A stretch of DNA of 64,000 bases from Fusobacterium ulcerans ATCC 49185 (GTDB taxonomy: Bacteria; Fusobacteriota; Fusobacteriia; Fusobacteriales; Fusobacteriaceae). The number at the start of each line of letters is the position of its first letter. Position 1 is the stretch's first letter. The notes beneath the pieces are model-generated. The model saw only the letters and a program-made list of their open reading frames with translations. It searched no databases and was not told where the DNA came from. Below are positions 17,843 through 27,276 of the stretch, one piece after another. The translations under genes and the position numbers were made by a program. The DNA lies in contig NZ_LR215979.1 of assembly GCF_900683735.1 (NCBI RefSeq), forward strand, positions 2,542,001-2,606,000. The letters run 5' to 3'.

Positions 17843-19912
17843 ATGAATTTTAAAAAATTAGCTTTACATTCATTATTAATTTCAACTACAATTTTTGCTA
17901 ATTCAAGTTCTGAAAATACAGAAGGAATAAATCTAGGAAACACTGTTATTTATTCCAGCACAGGTTTTGAAACTACTGTAAGGGATGGAGCAAGCAATCC
18001 TACTATTGTTGTCAGTGAAACAATTGAAGAAAAACATTATCCTTCAATTGAAGACGCCTTGAAAGATGTTCCAGCTGTTAATGTACAGTACCAAATGGGA
18101 ATGCCTGTCATTGATATGAGAGGACAAGGAATGGCAAAGGCTATGACTAATGTTCAACTTCTTGTTGATGGTATTCGTGCTAATGCTTCAGATACTTCTC
18201 ATGTAGGCACTCCTGTAAATACAGTGTCTATCAGCCAGATAGAAAGAATAGAAATAATTCCTGGTGGGGGAGCAGTTCTCTATGGAAGTGGAACTTCTGG
18301 GGGAGTAGTAAATGTTATCACTAAAAAACAAACTGGCCCTAGAGCTACTGCTGGATACAGTTATGGAAACTATAGAGGAAATACCTATGAAGTATCTGCT
18401 GGACATACAGTTGGAAAACTTGATATAGATTTAGCCTATACAAGAAATGAAGTAAATGGATACAGAAAATATAATGAAGAAGATGCAAATCATTTCAGCA
18501 CTAAATTGAGATATGATATATCTGATGACCATAGCATTACTTTTAGATATTCAAAATATGACAGTGAGTCTGAAATTCCTAATTCATTAACTAAAGCACA
18601 GGTTGACAATGATAGAAAACAAAGTGGAAAAAATCCCAGCGATATTGATAAATGGGATAGAGATAAAAATGAATTCTCATTGGAATATGCAGGAAAAATA
18701 AGTGAAAATATGGAATTAAATTTAATAGGTTATTTCCAAAATACTGATATGCACTATAAAATGGTTACTGCTGCAAGTGGTATGAATATGAAAGCTGCTT
18801 TTGATGATGAGAAAAAAGGTGCAACAGCAAAATTAAAATATAAATATGGAAATGACAGCAATATTATTTTTGGTATAGAATATTTAGATAATGAACTGCA
18901 CAGAAAACAAAATATGTATATGGAAAGAATGGGTGCTACAATACCAATGACTAACATTGATTTAAAAGCTACTAAAGAATCTATCAGCGGTTTTGTATTA
19001 AATACATATAAATATGAAAATTTTGAATTTATTCAAGGATTTAGATATGAAAAAGCTGACTATGATATGAAAAGAAAAAGTTTTGGAAATAAATTAGATC
19101 TTGGTGGAAATACAAAAGATGCAGATAATTTTGCTGTTGAATTAGCAGTAAATTATCTTTATTCTGACACTGGGAATGTTTATTTAAAGTATGAAAGAGG
19201 ATTCACATTTCCTGCTCCTGCTTTAATCACTAACAGATATTCTGCTTCACATCCAGACCCAAGTAAAGCTGGTCTATATTATTTCAATGATCTTGATTCT
19301 GAAACTTATAACACTTTTGAGTTAGGATTTAGGGATACATTTGGAATTTCAGAATTAAATGGAGCTGTCTTTTATACTTTGACAAATGATGAAATTAGAA
19401 GTTCAGGTCATGCCTCTAATACACAGCATTCAATAGAAAATATAAATCTGGATAAAACAGAAAGATACGGACTTGAACTTGCAGCTAAACAAGATATAGG
19501 TAAATTTACTTTTAGTGAGAGTTATAATTATGTACATGCTAAAGTAAAAAAAGCTAATGATAATGGAGAAAAATTAGATGGAAAAAGAATAGCTTATGTT
19601 CCTAATCATAAATTATCTTTAGGTGTATTATATTCATTTAATGAAAGATTTAATATTGGTGGAGATGTTGTTTATAAAAGTGCAACTTACCTTACAAACA
19701 ATAATGAAGGCGGAAAGAAAAATGCACATGCTGTAGCTAATATCAGAGCTAACTTTAAAGCTACTGAAAGTCTTAATTTATATGCCGGAGTAAACAATGT
19801 CTTTGATAAAAAATACTATGACTACGTTTCATACAGTTCTTCTACTAATGAATTTTTATATGACCCTGCATATGAAAGAAATTACTATGTAGGATTCAAA
19901 TTCCAGTTTTAA
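17843..19912 (+). CDS. TonB-dependent outer-membrane receptor
   Basis: The 689-residue protein has a signal peptide (MNFKKLALHSLLISTTIFA). A plug domain follows with SIEDALKDVPAVNVQ, DMRGQGMAKAM, the LLVDGIRAN strand and IERIEIIPGGGAVLYGSGTS. A beta-barrel with repeated amphipathic strands ends in NYYVGFKFQF, with the terminal Phe needed for outer-membrane insertion. The start at 17843 is set by AAGGAG seven bases upstream. A TonB box was not clearly identified. Such receptors import iron chelates, heme, cobalamin or similar ligands with TonB-ExbBD energy; no TonB, ExbB, ExbD or iron ABC genes are in the window, so the ligand is unknown. It is probably transcribed alone. Confidence 0.93.
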   Translation: MNFKKLALHSLLISTTIFANSSSENTEGINLGNTVIYSSTGFETTVRDGASNPTIVVSETIEEKHYPSIEDALKDVPAVNVQYQMGMPVIDMRGQGMAKAMTNVQLLVDGIRANASDTSHVGTPVNTVSISQIERIEIIPGGGAVLYGSGTSGGVVNVITKKQTGPRATAGYSYGNYRGNTYEVSAGHTVGKLDIDLAYTRNEVNGYRKYNEEDANHFSTKLRYDISDDHSITFRYSKYDSESEIPNSLTKAQVDNDRKQSGKNPSDIDKWDRDKNEFSLEYAGKISENMELNLIGYFQNTDMHYKMVTAASGMNMKAAFDDEKKGATAKLKYKYGNDSNIIFGIEYLDNELHRKQNMYMERMGATIPMTNIDLKATKESISGFVLNTYKYENFEFIQGFRYEKADYDMKRKSFGNKLDLGGNTKDADNFAVELAVNYLYSDTGNVYLKYERGFTFPAPALITNRYSASHPDPSKAGLYYFNDLDSETYNTFELGFRDTFGISELNGAVFYTLTNDEIRSSGHASNTQHSIENINLDKTERYGLELAAKQDIGKFTFSESYNYVHAKVKKANDNGEKLDGKRIAYVPNHKLSLGVLYSFNERFNIGGDVVYKSATYLTNNNEGGKKNAHAVANIRANFKATESLNLYAGVNNVFDKKYYDYVSYSSSTNEFLYDPAYERNYYVGFKFQF

Positions 19913-20107
19913 TAATAAATTTTCCCTTTAAACTATAAAATTAACTTATAAAAAAATTACTTGTTAATATTTTAACTCTATTTTTTATATATCAAATTTC
20001 TATAAAAATTCTATTAATAAATGATTTGATAAGTCAAGTGTAAAAAATACCATTTCATCTCTATAACATTAATTTTCTTTATCATCATTTGTCTATTTTA
20101 AAATAAA

Positions 20108-20139
20108 AGTGTATAATAAATTAAAATTATTTTTACACT
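20108..20139 (+). promoter_or_regulatory. Inverted repeat upstream of the MerR gene
   Basis: AGTGTA (20108-20113) and TACACT (20134-20139) flank partly complementary AT-rich sequence. A TATAAT lies at 20146-20151. It may be an operator for the MerR protein, but it does not show the usual 19-bp-spacer layout clearly. Confidence 0.35.
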
Positions 20140-20193
20140 ATAAAATATAATACTTTTATTTTTTAACAAAGATATCTAAAAGGGGAGAAAGAG

Positions 20194-21000
20194 ATGAAAG
20201 AACTGTATTCAATAGGTGAAGTAGCTGAAATAATGGGAGTCTCTGTACAAACATTAAGGCATTATAATAATATTAATTTACTTGCTCCAAAGTACATTAA
20301 TCCTTCTACAGGATATCGTTATTACTCTGTTGATCAGTTTCATCTTATTGATAGAATAAAATATCTTCAAAAATTCAATTTAAGTCTTGAAGAAATAAGA
20401 GAAATTCTAGCTGAAAACAATATCAATACTCTTGTTCAATATTTAGACAAATGTAAAAAATCTCTTGAGGAAGAAATCAGTAAATTAAAAGACACCATTG
20501 ATGATATTCAATGGTATAAAGACTATTTTACTTATATAGGTGAAGGAAGTATAGATGACCATTCTTATAGTCTTCATCTTGAGAAAAGATATATGGTTGC
20601 TGCAAAAGTTATAAAAAATGAGCCAAAAGAAGATTTTCACATCAGGCTTAATGAAATAAGAAATAGTAATGAATGTAAACATCTTAAATACATGAGACAA
20701 TTTTCATATATTCTTGATTATGATGCCTTAATAAATGGTGAATTAAAACCACATTATCTTGGAATGTTTATCAAAGAAGCTCCAAATATTAAATCAGAAA
20801 ATATTATTGAAATTCCAGAAGGAAACTATTTATGTTTTAAGGCAAGAATTTTGAGTGATGGATGGAATCCATATTTTACAAAACTATTTTTTCAAGGAAA
20901 AAAGAAGCCATCAATAGTTCTTGCAAATGAATATGAGAATAGCCTTTATGAATATTCTAGATCTGTTTATGAAGTTCAAATTTTAATCCCACAAGAATAA
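20194..21000 (+). CDS. MerR family transcriptional regulator
   Basis: The 268-residue protein has the MerR winged-helix domain at 1-72 (YSIGEVAEIMGVSVQTLRHY, then GYRYYSVDQFHLIDRI), a coiled-coil dimer helix at about 75-115 and a C-terminal effector domain of about 150 residues. This is the BmrR/BltR-like layout, in which the C-domain binds hydrophobic or cationic ligands. No metal-binding Cys pattern typical of MerR/CueR is seen. It lies between the TonB receptor and a convergent EamA exporter; the exporter could be a target, but nothing in the sequence proves it. The start is preceded by AGGGGAGAAAG. Confidence 0.9.
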   Translation: MKELYSIGEVAEIMGVSVQTLRHYNNINLLAPKYINPSTGYRYYSVDQFHLIDRIKYLQKFNLSLEEIREILAENNINTLVQYLDKCKKSLEEEISKLKDTIDDIQWYKDYFTYIGEGSIDDHSYSLHLEKRYMVAAKVIKNEPKEDFHIRLNEIRNSNECKHLKYMRQFSYILDYDALINGELKPHYLGMFIKEAPNIKSENIIEIPEGNYLCFKARILSDGWNPYFTKLFFQGKKKPSIVLANEYENSLYEYSRSVYEVQILIPQE

Positions 21001-21080
21001 TAAGTTTATCTGTTTTAAATAATAATTTATGTAATATAAAAGCTTAAAATTTTGAAAAATATACAAATTAAATTTTATAT

Positions 21081-21127
21081 AAAAAAGCAGAAGTATAATT
21101 TACAAATAAAAATTACTCTGCTTTTTT
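21081..21127. terminator. Bidirectional terminator between MerR and EamA genes
   Basis: AAAAAAGCAGA and TCTGCTTTTTT form a stem with A- and T-runs on either side, plus extra AGTA/TACT pairing inside. It ends both convergent genes. Confidence 0.8.
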
Positions 21128-21208
21128 AATTAATTTTTTATTTTTTTCTCTGCTCCTTAATTTTTCTGCAATTTTATTACTTACTAAATTAAGAAAGTAA
21201 AATCAATT

Positions 21209-22093
21209 TTATTTTTTCTCAAAACTCTCACTTAAATTTATCATACATACAGCCGCGATTACTAAGAATATTCCAAATAACTTTAATATCCCTGCTCCTT
21301 CTGAAAAAATAACTATTCCTATTAATGCTGCTACAACAGGTTCTATATTGGCAAGTATAGAAGCCTTACTTGCTTCTATTCCTGAAAGACCTTTGGTATA
21401 TAATATATATGGAACTGCTGCTGAAAAAGCAGCAAATACTGTAACAAAAATCCAAGAGCTTGTACTATTTATTTTTTCAATTATCACAAATGGAGATCCT
21501 AAAATACTAAATAAAAGACCAGACATTAAAAATGTATAAAACACTACTGTAACTGGAGAGTACTTTCTAAGAGCATATTTTCCAAAAATACTGTAAAGCC
21601 CATATCCTATACCTGAAAGTATTCCATAAATAAATCCTCTGACAGAGATTATATTTCCTCCCTCAAATATTCCTGTAACCATCATGCACCCTAAAAATGT
21701 TATTATAAGAGCTACAAGTTTAACTTTTGTAATTTTTTCATTAAAAAGTATTGCTGAAAGTATCATTATAATGGATGGAGCTGTATATAAAAGAATAGCA
21801 GCAACCCCCATTGATGTTTCCTTTATTGCTGCAATATAACTCCAATTATACAAGGAAAAACTTATTATTCCTGTCCCTATGAAATATTTTAAGTCTTTTA
21901 TACTTTTGAGTTTAAAAATACTTCTATCTTTTATAAAAAAGAAAATGCCAAGAATAATTACTGAAAATACAGAACGTATAAAGCATATATCAATAGATGT
22001 AAATCCCATATTTCCTGCTGTTTTTGAAAAAAGTCCTATTCCTCCCCATAGAAATGCAGCAAAAATAACTAATAAATATGATATTTTTTTCAT
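21209..22093 (-). CDS. EamA family (DMT) transporter
   Basis: The protein of about 294 residues has ten predicted hydrophobic helices in two EamA repeats, with AAFLWGGIGLFSK at the start of the first and a GIGYGLYSIFGKYA segment at the start of the second. Such proteins export amino acids, purines or other metabolites across the inner membrane; the substrate cannot be told. I take the ATG at 22093, preceded by GAGGG; a GTG at 22105 is the alternative. It follows the B3/B4 protein by 23 bp on the same strand and is probably co-transcribed with it. Confidence 0.88.
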   Translation of the reverse strand: MKKISYLLVIFAAFLWGGIGLFSKTAGNMGFTSIDICFIRSVFSVIILGIFFFIKDRSIFKLKSIKDLKYFIGTGIISFSLYNWSYIAAIKETSMGVAAILLYTAPSIIMILSAILFNEKITKVKLVALIITFLGCMMVTGIFEGGNIISVRGFIYGILSGIGYGLYSIFGKYALRKYSPVTVVFYTFLMSGLLFSILGSPFVIIEKINSTSSWIFVTVFAAFSAAVPYILYTKGLSGIEASKASILANIEPVVAALIGIVIFSEGAGILKLFGIFLVIAAVCMINLSESFEKK

Positions 22094-22116
22094 TTTTTCC
22101 CTCACTAGAATATATT

Positions 22117-22779
22117 TTATTCAACTATAAATTTCTCTATATTTTCTGCTCCTGCATATTTTTCTAAATATTTAAAAGATTTTTCTAAAATTTCTTCCAA
22201 GTTTTCATTTTTTGAAAAGCAATATATTAATGTCAATATTTTTACTGATTCTAATGTAACCATAGCTTTTATTGAATCACTTGTAGGACTTCCAAAAGCT
22301 CCTTCACTATCAGCAAGAACAGGAAGGTTCTCTATATTTATATCATCTTTCCCTATTCCTTTATATATTTCTCCATTTCTTCCTTTTCTAAGCAGAATAT
22401 CTCCTTTTATATTTTTTAAATCATAAGAACCTACAGAAAATCCTGTTTCTAAAGATATTAAATTATTGGTATCTACAACTGTATTTATTTGATATAGTCC
22501 TTTTCCCTGCTTAATTCTTCTATAAAGGGCTTCTGAAGACACTCTATAACGATTAGGATCTTTTCCTAAAGATTTATATGCTTTTTTTGATAAAAAGATA
22601 TTTTCTATATCATTTATTCCTTTTACTTCCATAAGAGAAATTAATGCTGGAAATATTTCTTTATCAAGCTTTTCCCATAATTCTTCGTTCTTCTCTTTAA
22701 CCTTAACATCATAAATAAGGCATCCAAGTCTTATACTCTCCACTTCTTTTTTAAGCATACTATCAATTTTTATCTTCAT
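22117..22779 (-). CDS. B3/B4 domain-containing protein
   Basis: The 220-residue protein resembles the free-standing B3/B4 (tRNA-binding) domain of phenylalanyl-tRNA synthetase beta chains. The key segments are KDPNRYRVSSEALYRRI near 73-89, VVDTNNLISLETGFSVG near 100-116 and LADSEGAFGSPTSDS near 155-169. Free-standing versions may edit misacylated tRNA or D-aminoacyl substrates, but most are uncharacterised. It is cytoplasmic and probably co-transcribed with the EamA transporter, which could suggest a link to an exported amino acid. That link is a guess. Confidence 0.8.
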   Translation of the reverse strand: MKIKIDSMLKKEVESIRLGCLIYDVKVKEKNEELWEKLDKEIFPALISLMEVKGINDIENIFLSKKAYKSLGKDPNRYRVSSEALYRRIKQGKGLYQINTVVDTNNLISLETGFSVGSYDLKNIKGDILLRKGRNGEIYKGIGKDDINIENLPVLADSEGAFGSPTSDSIKAMVTLESVKILTLIYCFSKNENLEEILEKSFKYLEKYAGAENIEKFIVE

Positions 22780-22802
22780 ATTCCCTCCATAATTATTATA
22801 AG

Positions 22803-22828
22803 AAAAGGGTGCCTCTAGACACCCCTTT
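22803..22828 (-). terminator. Terminator after the first trans-sulfuration-type gene
   Basis: On the minus strand AAAGGGGTG pairs with CACCCTTTT (one G-T pair) across an 8-base loop. The T run is built into the second arm. It lies 26 bp after the stop codon at 22854. Confidence 0.65.
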
Positions 22829-22853
22829 GCTTCTCAGTGATTTCTATATCAAA

Positions 22854-24044
22854 CTATTCTCCAAATACTTCAAGGGCTTGATTAAAGTCTGCAATCAAAT
22901 CATCTACATCTTCTATTCCTACAGAAAGTCTGAATAAACCTGGAGTAATTCCCATAGCTCTTCTTGCTTCATCTGGCATATGACTATGAGAACTTGTTAC
23001 TGGATGAACAAGAGTAGTACGTATTCCTCCTAAAGTCATTGCATAATGGGCAAAATTTAGTTTTAACATAAATTCATCTATTTTTTCTGGGTTTTCTGGA
23101 ACAATAAAGCTTATCATTCCACTCATTGTTTCGTCTGAACCAAATAAATCTAGAGCTAGTTTGTGATGTTTAAAACTTTCAAGGCTTGGGTGATTTACTT
23201 TAGATATATATTTATTCTCTTCTAATGCTTTTGCTAATTTAGATGCACTTGCCATTTGTTTTTTTATACGAAGGTCCATTGTTGCAAAACTTTTCATCAT
23301 TGCATGTGCTGCATGAGGATCACCAGGTGTTCCACAAAGCATTCTCACTGGATGAATTGCATCTATAATTTCTTCTGTTGAAGTGATTGAACCAGCAATA
23401 GCATCACTATGTCCATTCATAAACTTTGTCATACTATTGATAACTATATCTGCACCAAATTTAATAGGTTTTATTGCTATTGGAGATGAAAATGTATTGT
23501 CAATCATCAATAATGCTCCATTTTTATGTGCTATTTCTGCTAAAACTGGAATATCTGCTATATTTAATGTAGGATTAGCAAAAACTTCTGAATATATTAA
23601 TTTTGTTTCAGGTTTTACAGCCTTTATACAGTTTTCTACATCATCAAAATCGACTAAATCTGCATTAATTCCAAATTTAGGCATTAATTTTGTAAAGACA
23701 TCAAATGTTTCTCCATATATATTTCTATTACATATTACATGATCACCTGGTTTTAATATTGTCATTAAAGTAGTAGTGATTGCTCCCATTCCTGATGAAA
23801 ATATTAATGATTTTTCTCCAGCTTCAAGAAATGTTACCATATCAGCAAGAGCATCTCTATTAGGATTACATGTTCTTATATATGTATATCTTTTTTCATA
23901 TGCCTCTTTTACTTCTGTCAAACTGTTCATTGTAAATGCTGTTGTTGTAAATAATGGAAATGCCTCTGGTTTATTAAAATCCATCCCTTTTACTTTTCTT
24001 CCTCTGTAAAGTAATTCTGTAGCTTCTGAACATTTTCTCTTCAT
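22854..24044 (-). CDS. Trans-sulfuration family PLP enzyme (methionine gamma-lyase / cystathionine lyase type)
   Basis: The 396-residue protein belongs to the Cys/Met metabolism PLP-dependent family. The Schiff-base lysine is K207 in SMTKFMNGH, and a phosphate-binding SSGMGA is at 83-88. MIDNTF at 180-185 holds the PLP-ring Asp, and the C-terminal substrate-binding arginine lies in LFRLSVGIE. Members split methionine, homocysteine, cystathionine or cysteine, releasing thiols, ammonia and a keto acid. The residue after the active-site Tyr-Gly is Glu (YGET, E112), where methionine gamma-lyases usually have Cys and cystathionine gamma-lyases Gly, so substrate choice is open. It is divergent from a paralogue and has its own terminator. 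Confidence 0.85.
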   Translation of the reverse strand: MKRKCSEATELLYRGRKVKGMDFNKPEAFPLFTTTAFTMNSLTEVKEAYEKRYTYIRTCNPNRDALADMVTFLEAGEKSLIFSSGMGAITTTLMTILKPGDHVICNRNIYGETFDVFTKLMPKFGINADLVDFDDVENCIKAVKPETKLIYSEVFANPTLNIADIPVLAEIAHKNGALLMIDNTFSSPIAIKPIKFGADIVINSMTKFMNGHSDAIAGSITSTEEIIDAIHPVRMLCGTPGDPHAAHAMMKSFATMDLRIKKQMASASKLAKALEENKYISKVNHPSLESFKHHKLALDLFGSDETMSGMISFIVPENPEKIDEFMLKLNFAHYAMTLGGIRTTLVHPVTSSHSHMPDEARRAMGITPGLFRLSVGIEDVDDLIADFNQALEVFGE

Positions 24045-24119
24045 AATTATAATCCTCCTTAAAAGTTATTTCAAATTTTATTTAATTTCTCTTATATTGT
24101 CAGTGTATTATATGTTGTA

Positions 24120-24180
24120 ACAATAGAGTCAACAGACAAAATAAAATAAATTTTTTTAAATTATTTATTGACTCTATTGT
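24120..24180. promoter_or_regulatory. Perfect 13-bp inverted repeat between the two PLP enzyme genes
   Basis: ACAATAGAGTCAA (24120-24132) and TTGACTCTATTGT (24168-24180) are exact reverse complements, 35 bp apart. Each arm contains an outward-pointing TTGACT that could serve as a -35 box for its gene. On the right TTATAC follows 18 bp away, and on the left TAATAC follows 16 bp away. A common regulator is likely but not identified. Confidence 0.7.
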
Positions 24181-24291
24181 AAATATAGGTTTTATACTTT
24201 GATTATAGATATTTTAAGAAAATTTTGTTTTTATTGAAGACATTTTTATTTTTTTTTAAAACAAAAATATAATTTTTTAGGAGGATTACAT

Positions 24292-25494
24292 ATGTTTAAG
24301 GAATTTGATGAATCTTTATCTTTTGAAACTAATATTCTGGAAGCTGGTGCATATTTTAGACTGTCTACTTCAAACCCTGAAGCCCTTCCAATACATCTCT
24401 CTACTGCACATAATGTTGAAGATCTAGCTGATCTGCAAAAAAGATATGATGAAAAAGGATTTTGCTACAACAGAAATAGAAATCCAAATAGAACAGCTCT
24501 TATTGAACTAATGAACTATGTTGAAGGAGGAGAAGATTCTCTTGGCTGTTCTTCAGGAATGGCTGCTATTTCTTCTACTGTAATAGCTCACACTAAAGCA
24601 GGAGATCATATCTTATCTGATAAAACTCTTTATGGTGAAACTTTAGAAATATTTACAAAAATATTAAAAAAATATGGTGTTGAAACTACATTTGTAGATT
24701 TTACAGATTTAGAAGAAGTAAAAGCTAATATAAAGCCAACAACTGTTATACTCTACACTGAAACTGTTTCAAATCCATTAATTGGAGTTCCAAATCTAAA
24801 AATATTAGCTGATATTGCCCATTCAAATAATGCTCTATTAGTTGTAGACAATACATTTATGACAGGAGCTTTAATAAAACCTTTAAAATTTGGAGCAGAT
24901 CTTGTTGTAAATTCTCTTACTAAATTTGCAAATGGACATAGCGATGCTGTATGTGGAGCTGTTACTGGTAAATCTGAACTTATAAAAAAAATATATGAAT
25001 TGCAAGTTCTCCTTGGAACTCAAGCAGATCCTTTCTCAAGCTGGCTTATAATGCGTGGAATGAGAACTCTTGAATTAAGAATAAAAAAACAATGTGAAAA
25101 TGCTTCTGCTCTTGCAGCCGCTCTTGAAAAATCACCTTATATTCTTAAAGTAAATCATCCAAGTCTTGAGAGTAATCCTCAACATCTTTTAGCTCATGAA
25201 CAATTTGGAGATTACTATGGAGGTATGTTGAGTATTGAACTTCCTGAAGATTTAGAAAAAATGAATAAATTTATGAGAACTTTAAAACTTGCTCATTATG
25301 CTATGACACTTGGAGGATATAGATCATCGCTTGCTTATCCTGTTATGAGTTCTCATAGTGATATGACTAGAGAGGAAAGACTTGCTATTGGAATTACTGA
25401 TGGTCTGCTAAGAATATCAGTAGGAATAGAAAATACACAAGATTTAATTAATGATTTTACAAATGCTCTTGAAACAGCTTATGGAAATAAATAA
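24292..25494 (+). CDS. Trans-sulfuration family PLP enzyme, paralogue of the divergent gene
   Basis: The 400-residue protein has the same fold family as its divergent neighbour: SSGMAA at 88-93, VVDNTF at 184-189 and the PLP lysine K211 in SLTKFANGH. The active-site segment is LYGETLEIF, again with Glu (E116) where methionine gamma-lyases have Cys. It is clearly diverged from the neighbour but shares its C-terminal LKLAHYAMTLGG block. The likely role is C-S lyase or gamma-lyase activity on sulfur amino acids, which in fusobacteria yields H2S or methanethiol. GGAGG lies 8 bases before the ATG. An AGCS amino-acid symporter follows on the same strand. Confidence 0.85.
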   Translation: MFKEFDESLSFETNILEAGAYFRLSTSNPEALPIHLSTAHNVEDLADLQKRYDEKGFCYNRNRNPNRTALIELMNYVEGGEDSLGCSSGMAAISSTVIAHTKAGDHILSDKTLYGETLEIFTKILKKYGVETTFVDFTDLEEVKANIKPTTVILYTETVSNPLIGVPNLKILADIAHSNNALLVVDNTFMTGALIKPLKFGADLVVNSLTKFANGHSDAVCGAVTGKSELIKKIYELQVLLGTQADPFSSWLIMRGMRTLELRIKKQCENASALAAALEKSPYILKVNHPSLESNPQHLLAHEQFGDYYGGMLSIELPEDLEKMNKFMRTLKLAHYAMTLGGYRSSLAYPVMSSHSDMTREERLAIGITDGLLRISVGIENTQDLINDFTNALETAYGNK

Positions 25495-25631
25495 TTAAAA
25501 GTTTTATACGCGTATATTATTATTTTACTAGCTCTGCAGGCTATATAAATTTAACTGGATATCCACTCAAACTTTGAAATATAAAAATACTTTATCATTT
25601 TTGGTTAAAGTTTATGAGGAGGAAAGTAGGT

Positions 25632-27167
25632 ATGTTTGCAAGTATTTTAAATGAAATAAATGATTTTTTATGGGGAAAACCATTTACTTATTTTGTACTA
25701 TTTATAGGTCTTTATTTTACTATTAGATCTGGATTTTTTTCAATCTTTCATTTTAAACATATATTGAAAAATACTTTTGGAAGTATGTTTAGTGAAGAAG
25801 CCAACCAGAAGAAAAAAGGTTCTGTTACTCCTTTTGAAGCTGTTTGTGTTGCAATTGGTGGCTGTGTAGGATGTGGTAATATTGGCGGAGTTGCCAGTGC
25901 TGTTGCTGTTGGAGGACCTGGTGCTGTTTTCTGGATGTGGGTATGGGCATTCTTTGGAATGACTGTAAAATGTGTTGAAACTACTCTAGGTTGTCATTAT
26001 CGTTCAAAAGATGAGACTGGAAGATTCTTTGGTGGTTCTACTTATTTTATGGAAAAAGGGATTTCTAGACAAATGGGATTTACTAAATTTGGTATAGGTT
26101 TGGCTGTTGCATTTGGAATTGGATTTCTTGCTCAATTTTTAGGAGGCTCTCAAGCTTATACTATAGCAGAAGTTTTAAATCAATCATTTGGATTTGATAT
26201 GATAATAGTGACTATTGTTTATTCTCTTATTCTTTTCTATGTTATTTGGAAAGGAACTCCAAGAGTTGCTGCATTTGCTGCAAAAGCAGTTCCATTTATG
26301 TGTAGTATATTTATCTTAGGTGGTCTTGTTCTTGTTATAGCAAACTATCAAAATGTTCCTCATGCTTTTGCTATGATTTTTCATGATGCTTTTACTGGTA
26401 CAGCAGCTGTTGGAGGTTTTATTGGTTCAACTGTTTCTCAAGTAATTTCAACTGGAGTTGCTCGTTCTATTAATTCAAATGAGGCTGGACAAGGATCTTC
26501 TCCTTTGATTCATGGTTCTGCAAATACTATTCACCCTTTCCGTCAAGGTATATGGGGATCATTTGAAGTATTTATAGATACTCTTGTTGTTTGCTCTATA
26601 ACTGCTCTTGCTGTTCTTTGTTCAGGTGTATGGAATGATGGTTATACTGGTGCCACTCTTACGATTAAGGCTTACGAAAGTGTATTTGGACATTTTGGTT
26701 CTATATATATCGGAATTATGTGTGCTCTATTTGGTCTTACTACAACAGCTGGTTGGTATACATATTATATTGCTGTTATGAGACATGGTTTGAGATACAA
26801 TCCTCTATTAGGAGATAGATTAGAGTTACTATTTAAATTTATATTTCCTTTACCAAATATTATAATTGTATCTTCTATTGTTTTAACAGGTAATGGTCCT
26901 GATTTATTCTGGACAATAGTTAATATCAGTCTTGTTGCTCCAGTATTTACTAATCTTTTAGGACTATTTATGCTTAGAGAAAAATTCTTTGCACTTCTTA
27001 AAGATTATAAAGCCCGTTACATGGGTATTGGTAAAGTAGATCCAAATTTTTATATTTTTTATGAAGATGATCCTGTTATAGCTGAAGAAGAAGAAATTAT
27101 CAGAAAGAAAATTAAAGCAGTTAGGGACGCTGCATATCAATCTAAAAATATGGTTTTAGATGAATAA
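25632..27167 (+). CDS. Sodium:alanine symporter (AGCS) family protein
   Basis: The protein of about 511 residues has around eleven membrane helices and the AGCS motifs GGCVGCGNIGGVASAVAVGG, FWMWVWAFFGMTVKCVE and SNEAGQGSSP. It takes up alanine, glycine or a related small amino acid with Na+. The ATG at 25632 has AGGAGG nine bases upstream, inside the longer version starting at 25614. It follows the second PLP enzyme by 137 bp. That gap holds a perfect 12-bp palindrome, TATACGCGTATA (25505-25516), and no clear terminator, so co-expression is possible. A hydrophilic C-terminal tail of about 50 residues is acidic. Confidence 0.93.
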   Translation: MFASILNEINDFLWGKPFTYFVLFIGLYFTIRSGFFSIFHFKHILKNTFGSMFSEEANQKKKGSVTPFEAVCVAIGGCVGCGNIGGVASAVAVGGPGAVFWMWVWAFFGMTVKCVETTLGCHYRSKDETGRFFGGSTYFMEKGISRQMGFTKFGIGLAVAFGIGFLAQFLGGSQAYTIAEVLNQSFGFDMIIVTIVYSLILFYVIWKGTPRVAAFAAKAVPFMCSIFILGGLVLVIANYQNVPHAFAMIFHDAFTGTAAVGGFIGSTVSQVISTGVARSINSNEAGQGSSPLIHGSANTIHPFRQGIWGSFEVFIDTLVVCSITALAVLCSGVWNDGYTGATLTIKAYESVFGHFGSIYIGIMCALFGLTTTAGWYTYYIAVMRHGLRYNPLLGDRLELLFKFIFPLPNIIIVSSIVLTGNGPDLFWTIVNISLVAPVFTNLLGLFMLREKFFALLKDYKARYMGIGKVDPNFYIFYEDDPVIAEEEEIIRKKIKAVRDAAYQSKNMVLDE

Positions 27168-27209
27168 AATATTTAATAAAAATATAAAATAAAAAACCTA
27201 AAAAATAAA

Positions 27210-27252
27210 GTGACTGTTGCAAATAATTCTTACTTATAAATGCAGCAGTCAC
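27210..27252. terminator. Bidirectional terminator between AGCS and APC permease genes
   Basis: GTGACTGTTGCA (27210-27221) pairs with TGCAGCAGTCAC (27241-27252) with one G-T pair. The stem is flanked by A-rich and T-rich sequence. Confidence 0.8.
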
Positions 27253-27276
27253 TTCTTTCAATGGTTTAACAAATTA

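Noticed and set aside
25505-25516. Palindrome TATACGCGTATA as an operator for the AGCS gene
   Set aside because: It is perfect, but a single short palindrome with no promoter overlap and no second copy is too weak to call.
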